The translations under genes were made by a program, and so were the position numbers. From an uncultured Collinsella sp. (GTDB lineage: Bacteria; Actinomycetota; Coriobacteriia; Coriobacteriales; Coriobacteriaceae): 21,382 bases of DNA. How positions within the stretch are numbered: the stretch's first letter is position 1; every line of letters begins with the position of its first letter. Below the pieces are notes generated by a model that was not told the DNA's origin, made no database searches, and saw only the letters and a list, made by a program, of their open reading frames with translations. Positions 1 to 6,366 of this stretch are shown here, piece after piece. The stretch is from the NCBI GenBank assembly GCA_900545445.1, contig UQZH01000036.1, positions 1 to 21,382 of the forward strand, read 5' to 3'.

Positions 1-60
1 GGTCATGCCTTGCCTTTTGAATGACAAATTGTCGCTCTGGGCGGCGCGCAGCGTCGGCCG

Positions 61-88
61 GTTACGGCGTTTGGTAAAACGCCGTAAC
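61..88 (-). terminator. Hairpin at the pyrE stop codon
   Basis: A perfect 12-bp stem (GTTACGGCGTTT / AAACGCCGTAAC, loop GGTA) begins at the last base of the pyrE stop codon. No U-tract follows on the minus strand, so it may be a weak or factor-assisted terminator or a 3'-end stabiliser. Bases 1-60 hold only a short palindrome (GACAAATTGTC, 24-34) and no gene I can support. Confidence 0.5.
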
Positions 89-768
89 TAACGCACTCCG
101 TACTGCTCGTAGTAGGCGTCGATGGCGGTCTTGAGCTCGTCATCGATGACGACCTTGCCGTCGATCTCGTGGTTGTAGAGGGTCTCGACGACCTCGGCCA
201 TGGAAACGATGCTCGCGACGGGGAAACCGTACTTTGCCTCGATCTCCTTCTGCGCGGTGGTCACGCCGCCCTTGCCGACCTCCATGCGGTTGAGGGACAC
301 GATCAGGCCCTTGATTTCGACGTCGGCAGCAGCCTTAACCTTGGGATAGGTCTCGTCGATGGACTTGCCGCTGGTGGTGACGTCCTCGACCATGACCACG
401 CGGTCGCCGTCCTTGGGCTCATAACCCAGCAGGTTGCCCTTATCGGCACCGTGGTCCTTGGCCTCCTTGCGGTCGCAGCAGTACTTGACCTCCTTGCCGT
501 ACAGCTCGTGGTAGGCAATCGCGGTCACGACGGCCAGGGGAATGCCCTTGTAGGCCGGCCCAAACAGCACGTCAAAGTCGTCGCCAAAGTTATCGTGGAT
601 GGCCTGGGCGTAATACTCGCCCAGCTTCTTGAGCTGATAGCCCGTCACGTAGGCGCCGGCGTTCATAAAGAACGGGGACTGACGGCCGCTCTTGAGCGTA
701 AAGCTGCCAAACTTAAGCACGTCGGACTCGACCATGAACTTGATGAATTCTTGCTTGTAAGCCTCCAT
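88..768 (-). CDS. pyrE: Orotate phosphoribosyltransferase
   Basis: A cytosolic enzyme of 226 aa that joins orotate to PRPP to give orotidine-5'-phosphate, the fifth step of pyrimidine synthesis. The PRPP-binding signature is clear (VVMVEDVTTSGKS, about residues 125-137), as are the flexible-loop region RKEAKDHGADKG and the N-terminal FTLKSGRQSPFFMN typical of bacterial OPRTs. The frame stays open for 52 more codons upstream to a GTG at 924. I chose the ATG at 768 because GGAAGGGAGACCC sits directly before it and because MEAYKQEF is a normal family N-terminus at normal length. No other pyr gene is visible. The leader contains two hairpins that could attenuate expression. Confidence 0.95.
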   Translation of the reverse strand: MEAYKQEFIKFMVESDVLKFGSFTLKSGRQSPFFMNAGAYVTGYQLKKLGEYYAQAIHDNFGDDFDVLFGPAYKGIPLAVVTAIAYHELYGKEVKYCCDRKEAKDHGADKGNLLGYEPKDGDRVVMVEDVTTSGKSIDETYPKVKAAADVEIKGLIVSLNRMEVGKGGVTTAQKEIEAKYGFPVASIVSMAEVVETLYNHEIDGKVVIDDELKTAIDAYYEQYGVR

Positions 769-786
769 GGGTCTCCCTTCCAATAG

Positions 787-810
787 GCGCGTCCAGCTTG
801 GACGGGCGCG
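787..810 (-). promoter_or_regulatory. Small hairpin just before the pyrE ribosome site
   Basis: On the minus strand CGTCCA and TGGACG bracket a 3-nt loop, with further imperfect GC pairing outside. It lies 10-20 nt upstream of the pyrE Shine-Dalgarno. With the larger hairpin at 840-870 it makes the leader highly structured. A role in expression is inference. Confidence 0.35.
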
Positions 811-839
811 TGTGAATCCGGTTCTTAGCTTACCAGAAA

Positions 840-870
840 GCACCTCAGCGAACCGATGCCGCTGAGGTGC
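840..870 (-). terminator. Attenuator-like hairpin in the pyrE leader
   Basis: A perfect 11-bp stem (GCACCTCAGCG / CGCTGAGGTGC) with a 9-nt loop. On the minus strand it is followed by TTTCTGG, a weak U-run, 70 nt before the pyrE start. Upstream on the same strand lies TCCGGAGAG, which resembles the core of PyrR-binding loops (UCCNGNGAG), inside a region that can pair CTATG with CATAG and GGAG-TGT with ACACTCC. Attenuation by pyrimidine supply is plausible but not shown. Confidence 0.4.
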
Positions 871-1008
871 CTGCCCTGCTTCTATGTGATCGCTCTCCGG
901 AGTGTTATTAACCGTTCTCTGCACACCTCCATAGCGCTCTCGACGCCACTCCCCCGTTGAGGGTTCGTGTTTGACGTATTGAGCGCCGATGTTTTGACGC
1001 TTTGTAGG

Positions 1009-1020
1009 TTAAACGTTTAT
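1009..1020. promoter_or_regulatory. LacI-family operator upstream of the LacI gene
   Basis: TTAAACGTTTAT contains a perfect 10-bp palindrome (TAAACGTTTA) with the central CG typical of LacI-family operators. It matches the paired sites before the epimerase gene (TTAATCGTTTAA). It lies about 80 bp upstream of the best lacI promoter and between divergent transcription units, so autoregulation is likely but inferred. Confidence 0.6.
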
Positions 1021-1092
1021 CCACATTGGACTGAGAGCCCTTATATCCGCTGGCGACAAGCGGTCCCATACCGTCGAGCAAACGGCGGCGTT

Positions 1093-1121
1093 TTGTTACT
1101 CAGGTCCTACATATGGATAAT
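1093..1121 (+). promoter_or_regulatory. Candidate sigma-70-type promoter for the LacI regulator
   Basis: TTGTTA and GATAAT are separated by 17 bp, the best promoter match between pyrE and the LacI gene. Transcription would start near 1128 and give a leader of about 110 nt. Confidence 0.5.
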
Positions 1122-1198
1122 ATTGCCTGTTCAGCGGCGTAGTTTATAGGCTGGGCACATGGAGTCCATCGCGGCATCGCGCATGCGCTACAATCTCA

Positions 1199-1212
1199 GT
1201 TAACCTGTTAAC
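1199..1212. promoter_or_regulatory. Paired GTTAAC motifs in the LacI-gene leader
   Basis: Two GTTAAC hexamers start 8 bp apart, 25-38 bp before the LacI start codon. The string TTAACCTGT here also occurs next to the operator at 3777-3785. They could be half-sites for the same regulator; this is weak on its own. Confidence 0.3.
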
Positions 1213-1236
1213 CACTCGCAAACAGCAGGAGGCCCC

Positions 1237-2247
1237 ATGCCCACACCCGGCAAGCGCTCGTCCATGCGCCAGATTGCCGCAGCGGCCGGCGTATCCGTCG
1301 CCACGGTCTCCCACGTCATCAACGGCAGTGGCCGTTTTTCCGAAGACACCCGCGAGCGTGTTGAAGCCGCCGTCGAGGAATACGGCTACGTCACGAATAT
1401 GGCGGCGAAGAGCCTCCGCATGGCCCAGTCCCGGACCATCGGCATGATCGTGCCGGACATCTCGAACGACTTCTTTTCCAAGATCGCCCTGCATGTGGAA
1501 CGCGAGCTCGCCACCGAGGACTACTCGGTCTTTGTCTGCAACAGCGCCAACGACCCCGCCCGCGAGCGCGATTACTTCCGCACGCTTGCGAGCAAACAAG
1601 CCGATGGCATCATCTGCATCTCCGGCCTGCGCAGGCTCGACGGCGAATTTGTCCCCCACGGCATTCCCGTGGTCTGCATCGACCGCGCGCCCGAAAACGA
1701 CCTCGGTTTCCCGCACGTGGGTTCCGACAACATCGGCGGCGGCTACATGGCAACCGAGCACCTCATCGAGCGCGGCTGCAAGAACATCCTGAGCATCTCG
1801 AGTTTTACGGCCAACTACCCCGGAAACGAGCGTCAGATGGGCTACGAGCGGGCGCTTGCCGCGCATGGGATGCCGCTGTGCCGCGACTACCAGCTGTTTG
1901 TCTCGGGCAAGCAGCCGAGCATCATCGAGTCTGAGGAACTCGTGACCGACTTCCTCTCCACGGGTTGCCCCGTCGACGGCATCTTTGCCCATAGCGACCA
2001 CGCTGCCGTGGGTGCGCTGCGGGCGCTCGTTGCGGCCGGCAAGCGCGTACCCGAGGACGTCCGCCTCATCGGTTTCGACGATTCCGTGTACGCGCAGATC
2101 CCGACGCCGCAGATCAGCACCATTCGCCGCTTCCCCGAGCGCCTCGCGCACGAGGGATGTCAGGCCCTGCTCGCCCTGCTGCGCGGCGAGAAACCCGAGA
2201 TGGAGACGCTTGTCCCTGTCAAGCTCGTGCAGCGCGCGAGCAGTTAG
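1237..2247 (+). CDS. LacI-family transcriptional regulator of the sugar island
   Basis: A 336-aa regulator of standard LacI/GalR length. The N-terminal helix-turn-helix (about residues 9-57, MRQIAAAAGVSVATVSHVIN followed by a hinge-helix region) binds DNA. The rest is a periplasmic-binding-protein-like sensor domain (TIGMIVPDISNDFF, HSDHAAVGALRAL, RLIGFDDSVYAQIPTPQISTI). The start is fixed by AGGAGG six bases upstream. It points towards the minus-strand sugar genes. LacI-type palindromes lie before this gene, before the epimerase gene and, less perfectly, before the TIM-barrel gene, so it is the likely local repressor. The effector is unknown; a phosphorylated rare sugar would fit. The second recognition-helix residue after TVS is His rather than the common Arg, which may matter for operator choice. 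Confidence 0.92.
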   Translation: MPTPGKRSSMRQIAAAAGVSVATVSHVINGSGRFSEDTRERVEAAVEEYGYVTNMAAKSLRMAQSRTIGMIVPDISNDFFSKIALHVERELATEDYSVFVCNSANDPARERDYFRTLASKQADGIICISGLRRLDGEFVPHGIPVVCIDRAPENDLGFPHVGSDNIGGGYMATEHLIERGCKNILSISSFTANYPGNERQMGYERALAAHGMPLCRDYQLFVSGKQPSIIESEELVTDFLSTGCPVDGIFAHSDHAAVGALRALVAAGKRVPEDVRLIGFDDSVYAQIPTPQISTIRRFPERLAHEGCQALLALLRGEKPEMETLVPVKLVQRASS

Positions 2248-2309
2248 ACCGCGGATGGTAAATGGTCCCAACGTGATGCTCAGCCTATCCCCCGAGGGAG
2301 TCGGTTTCC

Positions 2310-2452
2310 AAAACTCGGCTGTTTCGGACGGTTTAGGGACGACCTGCTGAGTAGCGGATGGATGACAATGGAAGAAACCACAGTTAGGCGATGTGCATGA
2401 TCTCGGTCTTCTCAGGCACCCCCTCCAACACCGTCCGAAGCAGCCGAGCTTT
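2310..2452. repeat. Long inverted repeat, MITE-like or structured RNA
   Basis: Arms of 23 bp (2310-2332 and 2430-2452) match with two mismatches; the shared core is CTCGGCTG-T/C-TTCGGACGGT. They bracket 97 bp without a gene. The element lies between the convergent lacI and rpiB-type genes. It may be a small non-autonomous mobile element, a bidirectional terminator or a structured RNA. I see no target-site duplication. Confidence 0.5.
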
Positions 2453-2487
2453 CCTCTCGCATGCGCTCTATCCCACGCGCGATATGC

Positions 2488-2521
2488 AAAAAGCCCGCCA
2501 CCACACGGGTGACGGGCTTTT
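2488..2521 (-). terminator. Intrinsic terminator of the epimerase-isomerase unit
   Basis: On the minus strand a GC stem (AAAAGCCCG paired with CGGGCTTTTT, with inner CACCC/GGTGG pairing) ends in five T and starts four bases after the isomerase stop codon. The matching A-run on the other side could also let it stop plus-strand transcription from lacI. Confidence 0.85.
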
Positions 2522-2524
2522 CCA

Positions 2525-3001
2525 CTACCAGCCGCGTGCCTCCTCCGCACGCACGAGCTGACGAGCCTCGATCTGGCGAATCATATCGATGCGGCGCTGG
2601 TGACGGCCGCCCTCGAACTCGCCGGTGAGCCAGGCGTCGACGATCATCTTGGCCAGCTCGATGCCTACCACGCGAGCACCAAATGCGAGCATGTTGGTGT
2701 TGTTGTGCTCGCGTGACAAGCGAGCGGAATACGGCTCAGAGCAGGTGCAGCAACGGATACCGCGCACCTTGTTCGCGGCAAGCGAAATGCCCACTCCCGT
2801 GCCGCAGATCACGATACCGCGATCGACTTCCCCGGCCACGACCGCGTTCGCCACGGCCTCACCCGCGATGGGATAGTCAAAGCGCTCGGTGCTGTCCGTG
2901 CCGAAGTTCACGACCTCATAGCCGTACTTCTCCTGGATATAAGCCGCAATGGCTTCCTTGTACTCAACCGCAACGTGGTCGTTTCCAATACCGATCTTCA
3001 T
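2525..3001 (-). CDS. RpiB/LacAB-type sugar-phosphate isomerase, probable allose-6-phosphate isomerase
   Basis: A 158-aa cytosolic aldose-ketose isomerase of the RpiB family. Visible signatures are the N-terminal GNDHVAVEYK, the catalytic-cysteine loop GIVICGTGVGIS (Cys66) and REHNNTNMLAFGARVVG with His99. The stretch CSEPYSARLSREHN...LELAKMIVDAW is very close to my recollection of E. coli RpiB, an enzyme known to isomerise allose-6-phosphate as well as ribose-5-phosphate. It is the second gene after an AlsE-like epimerase (69-bp gap), so allose-6-phosphate to allulose-6-phosphate is the favoured reaction. Plain ribose-5-phosphate isomerase is the alternative. AAAGGGG precedes the ATG, and a strong terminator follows the stop. 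Confidence 0.88.
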   Translation of the reverse strand: MKIGIGNDHVAVEYKEAIAAYIQEKYGYEVVNFGTDSTERFDYPIAGEAVANAVVAGEVDRGIVICGTGVGISLAANKVRGIRCCTCSEPYSARLSREHNNTNMLAFGARVVGIELAKMIVDAWLTGEFEGGRHQRRIDMIRQIEARQLVRAEEARGW

Positions 3002-3070
3002 AAGAGACCCCTTTCCAAATCCGCTCGCGCGTGTCGCGCGCTTATTTCGTCCTAATTTGCCTTTTCGCGT

Positions 3071-3724
3071 CTAATACACCTCGCCGGCGCGCAGACGGCG
3101 CAGGCACTCCTCGTAACCGGCGTCCTTGCCAAACAGCGCACTGGTACCCAAGATGAAGCCGTCCGCGCCGATAGCGGACAGGTCGCGCACGCGCTCGGGC
3201 GAGCAGGCGCCGTCGATCATGAGCTCAAAGCCGAAACGTTCCTTAAGAGCGGCAAGGCGACGTACCTTGTCGTTCGTGAACTCGATAAAGCTCTGGCCGG
3301 CAAAACCCGGATTCACCGTCATGACCATCACGTAGTCGCAGAGGTTCAGCATCTCCTCAACCTCGGAAATCGAGGTGTCGGGGTTCACGGCAATACCGGC
3401 GCTCTTGCCAAGAGACTTGATCGCGGCGAGGGTCTTGACCACGTAGCGCTCGGACTCCGGGTGGATGTAGATGATGTCCGCGCCCGCGGCGGCAAAAAGC
3501 TCCACCTTGCTGGCGGGGTTCTCGACCATAAGGTGCACGTCGACGAGCTTGTTAGTAGCAGCACGCACGGCCTTAATGTCCTCGAGGCCCATGGCGAAGT
3601 TGGGAACGAAACTGCCGTCCATCACGTCGCAATGGAAGATATCAATGCCGGCGGCGTCGAGCTCCTCGACGGTCGCACGCAGGTTGCCGTAGTCGGCGCA
3701 CATGAGGCTGGGGCAGAGCAACAT
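3071..3724 (-). CDS. AlsE-like allulose-6-phosphate 3-epimerase (RPE family)
   Basis: A 217-aa TIM barrel of the ribulose-phosphate 3-epimerase family. Metal and catalytic signatures are present: PSLMCAD, HCDVMDGSFVPN, DVHLMVENP and IDGACS. Several family-distinguishing positions follow AlsE rather than housekeeping Rpe: SLMC instead of ILSAD, HPE instead of HVE, MTVNPGFAGQSFI instead of MSVNPGFGGQ, DGAC instead of DGG, and GTSALF instead of GSAIF. The likely reaction is D-allulose-6-phosphate to D-fructose-6-phosphate, which would feed glycolysis. AAGGAG sits 6 bases before the start. Its control region holds two near-identical LacI-type operators. Ribulose-5-phosphate epimerase activity cannot be excluded. 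Confidence 0.88.
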   Translation of the reverse strand: MLLCPSLMCADYGNLRATVEELDAAGIDIFHCDVMDGSFVPNFAMGLEDIKAVRAATNKLVDVHLMVENPASKVELFAAAGADIIYIHPESERYVVKTLAAIKSLGKSAGIAVNPDTSISEVEEMLNLCDYVMVMTVNPGFAGQSFIEFTNDKVRRLAALKERFGFELMIDGACSPERVRDLSAIGADGFILGTSALFGKDAGYEECLRRLRAGEVY

Positions 3725-3766
3725 GGTGAACTCCTTATCTGCTCATTGGTTATCTACTCGTTGATA

Positions 3767-3781
3767 ATTAATCGTTTAACC
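3767..3781. promoter_or_regulatory. LacI-type operator, copy proximal to the epimerase gene
   Basis: ATTAATCGTTTAACC is identical to a second copy 34 bp away (about three helical turns). The core TTAATCGTTTAA is palindromic except for one pair and has a central CG. It lies 43-57 bp before the epimerase start. The spacing suits cooperative or looped binding. Confidence 0.65.
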
Positions 3782-3800
3782 TGTATCTAAAGTCTGGCTG

Positions 3801-3815
3801 ATTAATCGTTTAACC
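3801..3815. promoter_or_regulatory. LacI-type operator, copy distal to the epimerase gene
   Basis: This is the exact second copy of the 15-mer ATTAATCGTTTAACC. On the minus strand it reads TTAAACGATTAAT and could overlap a weak -35 for a -10 TAGATA. A related GTTAACC follows at 3821-3827. Confidence 0.65.
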
Positions 3816-3840
3816 ACGTTGTTAACCTACAGGTTTCTCT

Positions 3841-3868
3841 AGATTCACAACGTTGTCATATTTGTCTA
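3841..3868 (-). promoter_or_regulatory. Candidate promoter with a palindrome in its spacer
   Basis: On the minus strand TAGACA (3863-3868) and a weak GAATCT (3841-3846) are 16 bp apart, and the spacer holds the perfect palindrome ACAACGTTGT (3847-3856, central CG). A LacI-type site inside the spacer would give direct repression. The -10 is poor, so this is one of two candidates for the epimerase unit. The rest of 3869-3985 holds a palindrome TACGGATTCCGTA (3883-3895) and small GC hairpins (3956-3969), but no gene. Confidence 0.35.
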
Positions 3869-3985
3869 TCTAGCTGGCGTCATACGGATTCCGTACGGCG
3901 AAAAGCCGTTGTGTTCCCTAGAAAGAGGCCCCGCCATTCAGCTGGCCACCATGGGCCGTGCTCGCACGGGCGTGGGCCTTGAACC

Positions 3986-4729
3986 CTACGCCTCCGGCGT
4001 GATCAGGCGCGCATGTTGGGCGATCTTCTCGTCATAGGATTCCGCGATGATCGCCACGCCATCAAACCCAAAAGCCCGAACATTTGAGAACTTATGAAAC
4101 TTCGAGCTGTCGCACAGCACGTACACCTTATTCGAGTTCTCGCGCACGATGCGCTTCTTCGTTGCCTCCACATACGAGGGCGTCATGATGCCCCGGTCTT
4201 CGTCAATCGCGTTGGTCCCGATGAACGCCTTGTCAAAGTACAGATCGCGCAGGATCGACTCGGTCATGGAGCCGCAAAACGAGGAGTTCACGTGGTTGAA
4301 CTCGCCACCCACTACGATGAGCTGGGCGCGCGTCTCGCTCTTAATCAGGCACGCCGAGGCGTCCGTCGTGTAGATCGTCACGTCGCGGTCGAGCAGCAGG
4401 CGCAGCAGGGCCGTGCAGGTTGAACCGGAGTCCAGATAGAGCGTGTCCCCGTCCTCAACCAGACGCAGGGCGACCTGGGCAATCTGATCCTTCTCGTTCC
4501 CATGCAAACCCGAGCGCGTCGAGATACTCACCTCGTGAACGGCCGAGACCAACTTCACCGCGCCGCCCGAAAGGTGCTCAACCTTGCCGAGCGCCTCCAG
4601 CTCCTTGAGGTCGCGGCGCAGCGTCGAAATAGAAACGCCCGGCAGCTCCTCCTGCAGCTCAGAAATCCTCACAAGGCCCGACTTCTGCAGGCACTCTACA
4701 ATTCGCTCCTGGCGCTCATACGGGATCAT
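3986..4729 (-). CDS. DeoR-family sugar regulator
   Basis: A 247-aa DNA-binding regulator. The N-terminal DeoR helix-turn-helix covers about residues 1-57 (YERQERIVECLQ, ISTLRRDLKELEALGKVEH). The C-terminal DeoRC sensor fold follows (LYLDSGSTCTALLRLL, KAFIGTNAIDEDRGIMTP, KVYVLCDSSKFHKFS), which usually binds a sugar phosphate. The frame is open back to 4852. I prefer the ATG at 4729 because GGAGAGG lies 8 bases before it and because family members begin close to this helix; 4771 has only a weak ribosome site. It sits between the PTS gene and the epimerase gene, separated from the PTS gene by a terminator. Having both LacI- and DeoR-type regulators suggests two signals control the island. Confidence 0.88.
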   Translation of the reverse strand: MIPYERQERIVECLQKSGLVRISELQEELPGVSISTLRRDLKELEALGKVEHLSGGAVKLVSAVHEVSISTRSGLHGNEKDQIAQVALRLVEDGDTLYLDSGSTCTALLRLLLDRDVTIYTTDASACLIKSETRAQLIVVGGEFNHVNSSFCGSMTESILRDLYFDKAFIGTNAIDEDRGIMTPSYVEATKKRIVRENSNKVYVLCDSSKFHKFSNVRAFGFDGVAIIAESYDEKIAQHARLITPEA

Positions 4730-4802
4730 ATCGGGAACCTCTCCAAACCACTTTGCTTCACGCTCGTTCATTTCTTTTCGAGAAGTGTAACGCACGAGCA
4801 GA

Positions 4803-4838
4803 AAAACGGCCGCCATCCGCAACGATAACGGCCGTTTT
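4803..4838 (-). terminator. Terminator between the PTS gene and the DeoR gene
   Basis: A perfect 10-bp palindromic stem (AAAACGGCCG / CGGCCGTTTT) with a 16-nt loop, followed on the minus strand by five T. It ends the isomerase-EIIBC transcript 73 nt before the DeoR start. The DeoR gene therefore needs read-through or its own promoter, and I cannot identify a convincing one. Confidence 0.75.
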
Positions 4839-4856
4839 AATCGATTGACCAACCCG

Positions 4857-4877
4857 CTCGTTCACAATTTGAACGAG
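4857..4877. promoter_or_regulatory. Inverted repeat, possible DeoR-type operator
   Basis: CTCGTTCA and TGAACGAG flank a 5-bp spacer. The 10-mer CGCTCGTTCA recurs at 4761-4770, and CTCGTTCGAG lies in the palindrome before the TIM-barrel gene (7342-7355). This could be the site of the DeoR-family regulator. It is distinct from the LacI-type motif. The rest of 4878-4986 holds only a small hairpin (4905-4918). Confidence 0.4.
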
Positions 4878-4986
4878 GTTGACGTCCTCACGTAAGGGCG
4901 ACGCTCCTTGAGCAAGGATAACGAGCCCCGGGCGAGGCACCGCGCCTCAAGTGAGACAGCACCCAAGGGAAGCGCACCTCAAGCTC

Positions 4987-6363
4987 TTAGGCAAGCTGGT
5001 CCTCCTTGCCGGTGAAGATGAAGGCGAGGACGCCGGCCACGACGGCAGAGATGAGCATGCCGGCCATGGCCCAAGCGAAGTTCATGGGGTCGGAGCTCAC
5101 GAAAGCCGGGAACGTGGTAACGGAACCGAAGGTGAAGGCAGTCGTGACGACCTTCATGATGCCGAGGAACGCACCGCCGACGGCACCACCGATGATCTGC
5201 GCAAGCCAGACCTTCTTGTTCTTCACGAGCATGCCGAACAGCGTGGGCTCGATGATGGCGGACAGGGCGATCGACACGACGCCGGTCATGGCAAAGCTCT
5301 TGAGCTTCTGGTCGCGGGCCTTGAGGAACACGCCGAAGGCGCAGCCGATAACGGCGAAGTTGCAGGCGAAGGTGAAGGGGCAGATGTAGTCGAAGCCGTT
5401 CTGGGCGATGTTGTTGATCATAATGGGGTTCACGGCCCAGTGGATACCCATGGACACGAGCACGGACCAGCCGCCGCCAACCAGCACGCCGGCAAGCAAG
5501 GAGCTGCGCTCGATCAGCCAGTTGACCACGAAGGCGATACCCTCGCCGGCGTAGACGCCCAGGGGACCGATGACGAGCATCGTGAGCGGAACCATAACGA
5601 TCAGGGAGATGGCGGGCAGCACGACGAGCTTGAGCATCTCGGAGACGTGCTCATCGAGCCACTTGTACAGGAACGAGTAGACCCAGACGGACAGGATGGC
5701 GGGGATAACCGTGGAGTTGTAGCTCATGAGAACAACGGGGATGCCGAAGAAATCCGTCATGGCGCCGTTGCCCGCGTCGCCCATGAGGGCGATGAAGTCC
5801 GGGTAGAGCAGGCACGCGCCGAGCAGCGCCGACAGGTACGGGCTCGCGCCGAAGCGCTTACCGGCCGAGAAGCCGAGCAGCACGGGCAGGAAGTAGAACA
5901 CGCTCATGGCCAGGGTGTACAGGATGGTGTAGGTACCCGTACCCTCGGCGATGATGCCGAGCTGGGCAGCCAGGATGACGAAGCCGCGCAGGATACCGAA
6001 GCCGGCCATGGCGGGCAGCAGCGGGGCAAAGATGCCGGAGATCGCAGAGAAGATCTGGCTGACGATGCTCTCGCCCTCGTCCTTGGTAGCAGCGGAGATC
6101 TCCACGCCCGAGCCCTTGACCAGCGGCTCAAACTTCTCGTACAGCTTCGGGACCTCAGTGCCGATGAGAACCTGATACTGACCAGCCTTGTTCAGCGTGT
6201 TCACAACGCCTTCGACTTCCTTGACCGCAGCGTCGTCACAAGCCGCGTCGTCCTTGAGATTGAGGCGCAGGCGCGTCGCGCAGTGCGTCATGCCCGAGAT
6301 GTTCTCGGGACCACCGACGGCGTCCAGAATCCCCTGAGCCATCGCGTTCCAGTCGCGTTTCAT
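4987..6363 (-). CDS. PTS sugar permease EIIBC, glucoside-type
   Basis: A 458-aa inner-membrane permease that imports and phosphorylates a sugar. The EIIB domain (about residues 1-85) has the phosphocysteine motif ISGMTHCATRLR (Cys28). After a linker, the EIIC domain (about residues 105-455) has many hydrophobic segments, the family stretch GIHWAVNPIMINNIAQNG and a sugar-site loop AIIEPTLFG. It belongs to the glucose/beta-glucoside superfamily. There is no EIIA domain, so a EIIA-Glc-like partner must come from elsewhere. GGGGAGG lies within the end of the upstream isomerase gene (3-bp gap), so the two are co-translated. The substrate is not readable from sequence; the neighbours point to allose, allulose or a related hexose. 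Confidence 0.9.
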   Translation of the reverse strand: MKRDWNAMAQGILDAVGGPENISGMTHCATRLRLNLKDDAACDDAAVKEVEGVVNTLNKAGQYQVLIGTEVPKLYEKFEPLVKGSGVEISAATKDEGESIVSQIFSAISGIFAPLLPAMAGFGILRGFVILAAQLGIIAEGTGTYTILYTLAMSVFYFLPVLLGFSAGKRFGASPYLSALLGACLLYPDFIALMGDAGNGAMTDFFGIPVVLMSYNSTVIPAILSVWVYSFLYKWLDEHVSEMLKLVVLPAISLIVMVPLTMLVIGPLGVYAGEGIAFVVNWLIERSSLLAGVLVGGGWSVLVSMGIHWAVNPIMINNIAQNGFDYICPFTFACNFAVIGCAFGVFLKARDQKLKSFAMTGVVSIALSAIIEPTLFGMLVKNKKVWLAQIIGGAVGGAFLGIMKVVTTAFTFGSVTTFPAFVSSDPMNFAWAMAGMLISAVVAGVLAFIFTGKEDQLA

Positions 6364-6366
6364 TGG

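Noticed and set aside
967..1149. 60-codon frame between pyrE and lacI
   Set aside because: It has no ribosome site and overlaps operator and promoter sequences.
1144..2550. Long minus-strand open frame opposite the LacI gene
   Set aside because: It is antisense to a clear LacI-family protein, has low-complexity composition and no recognisable motif; it is a product of high GC.
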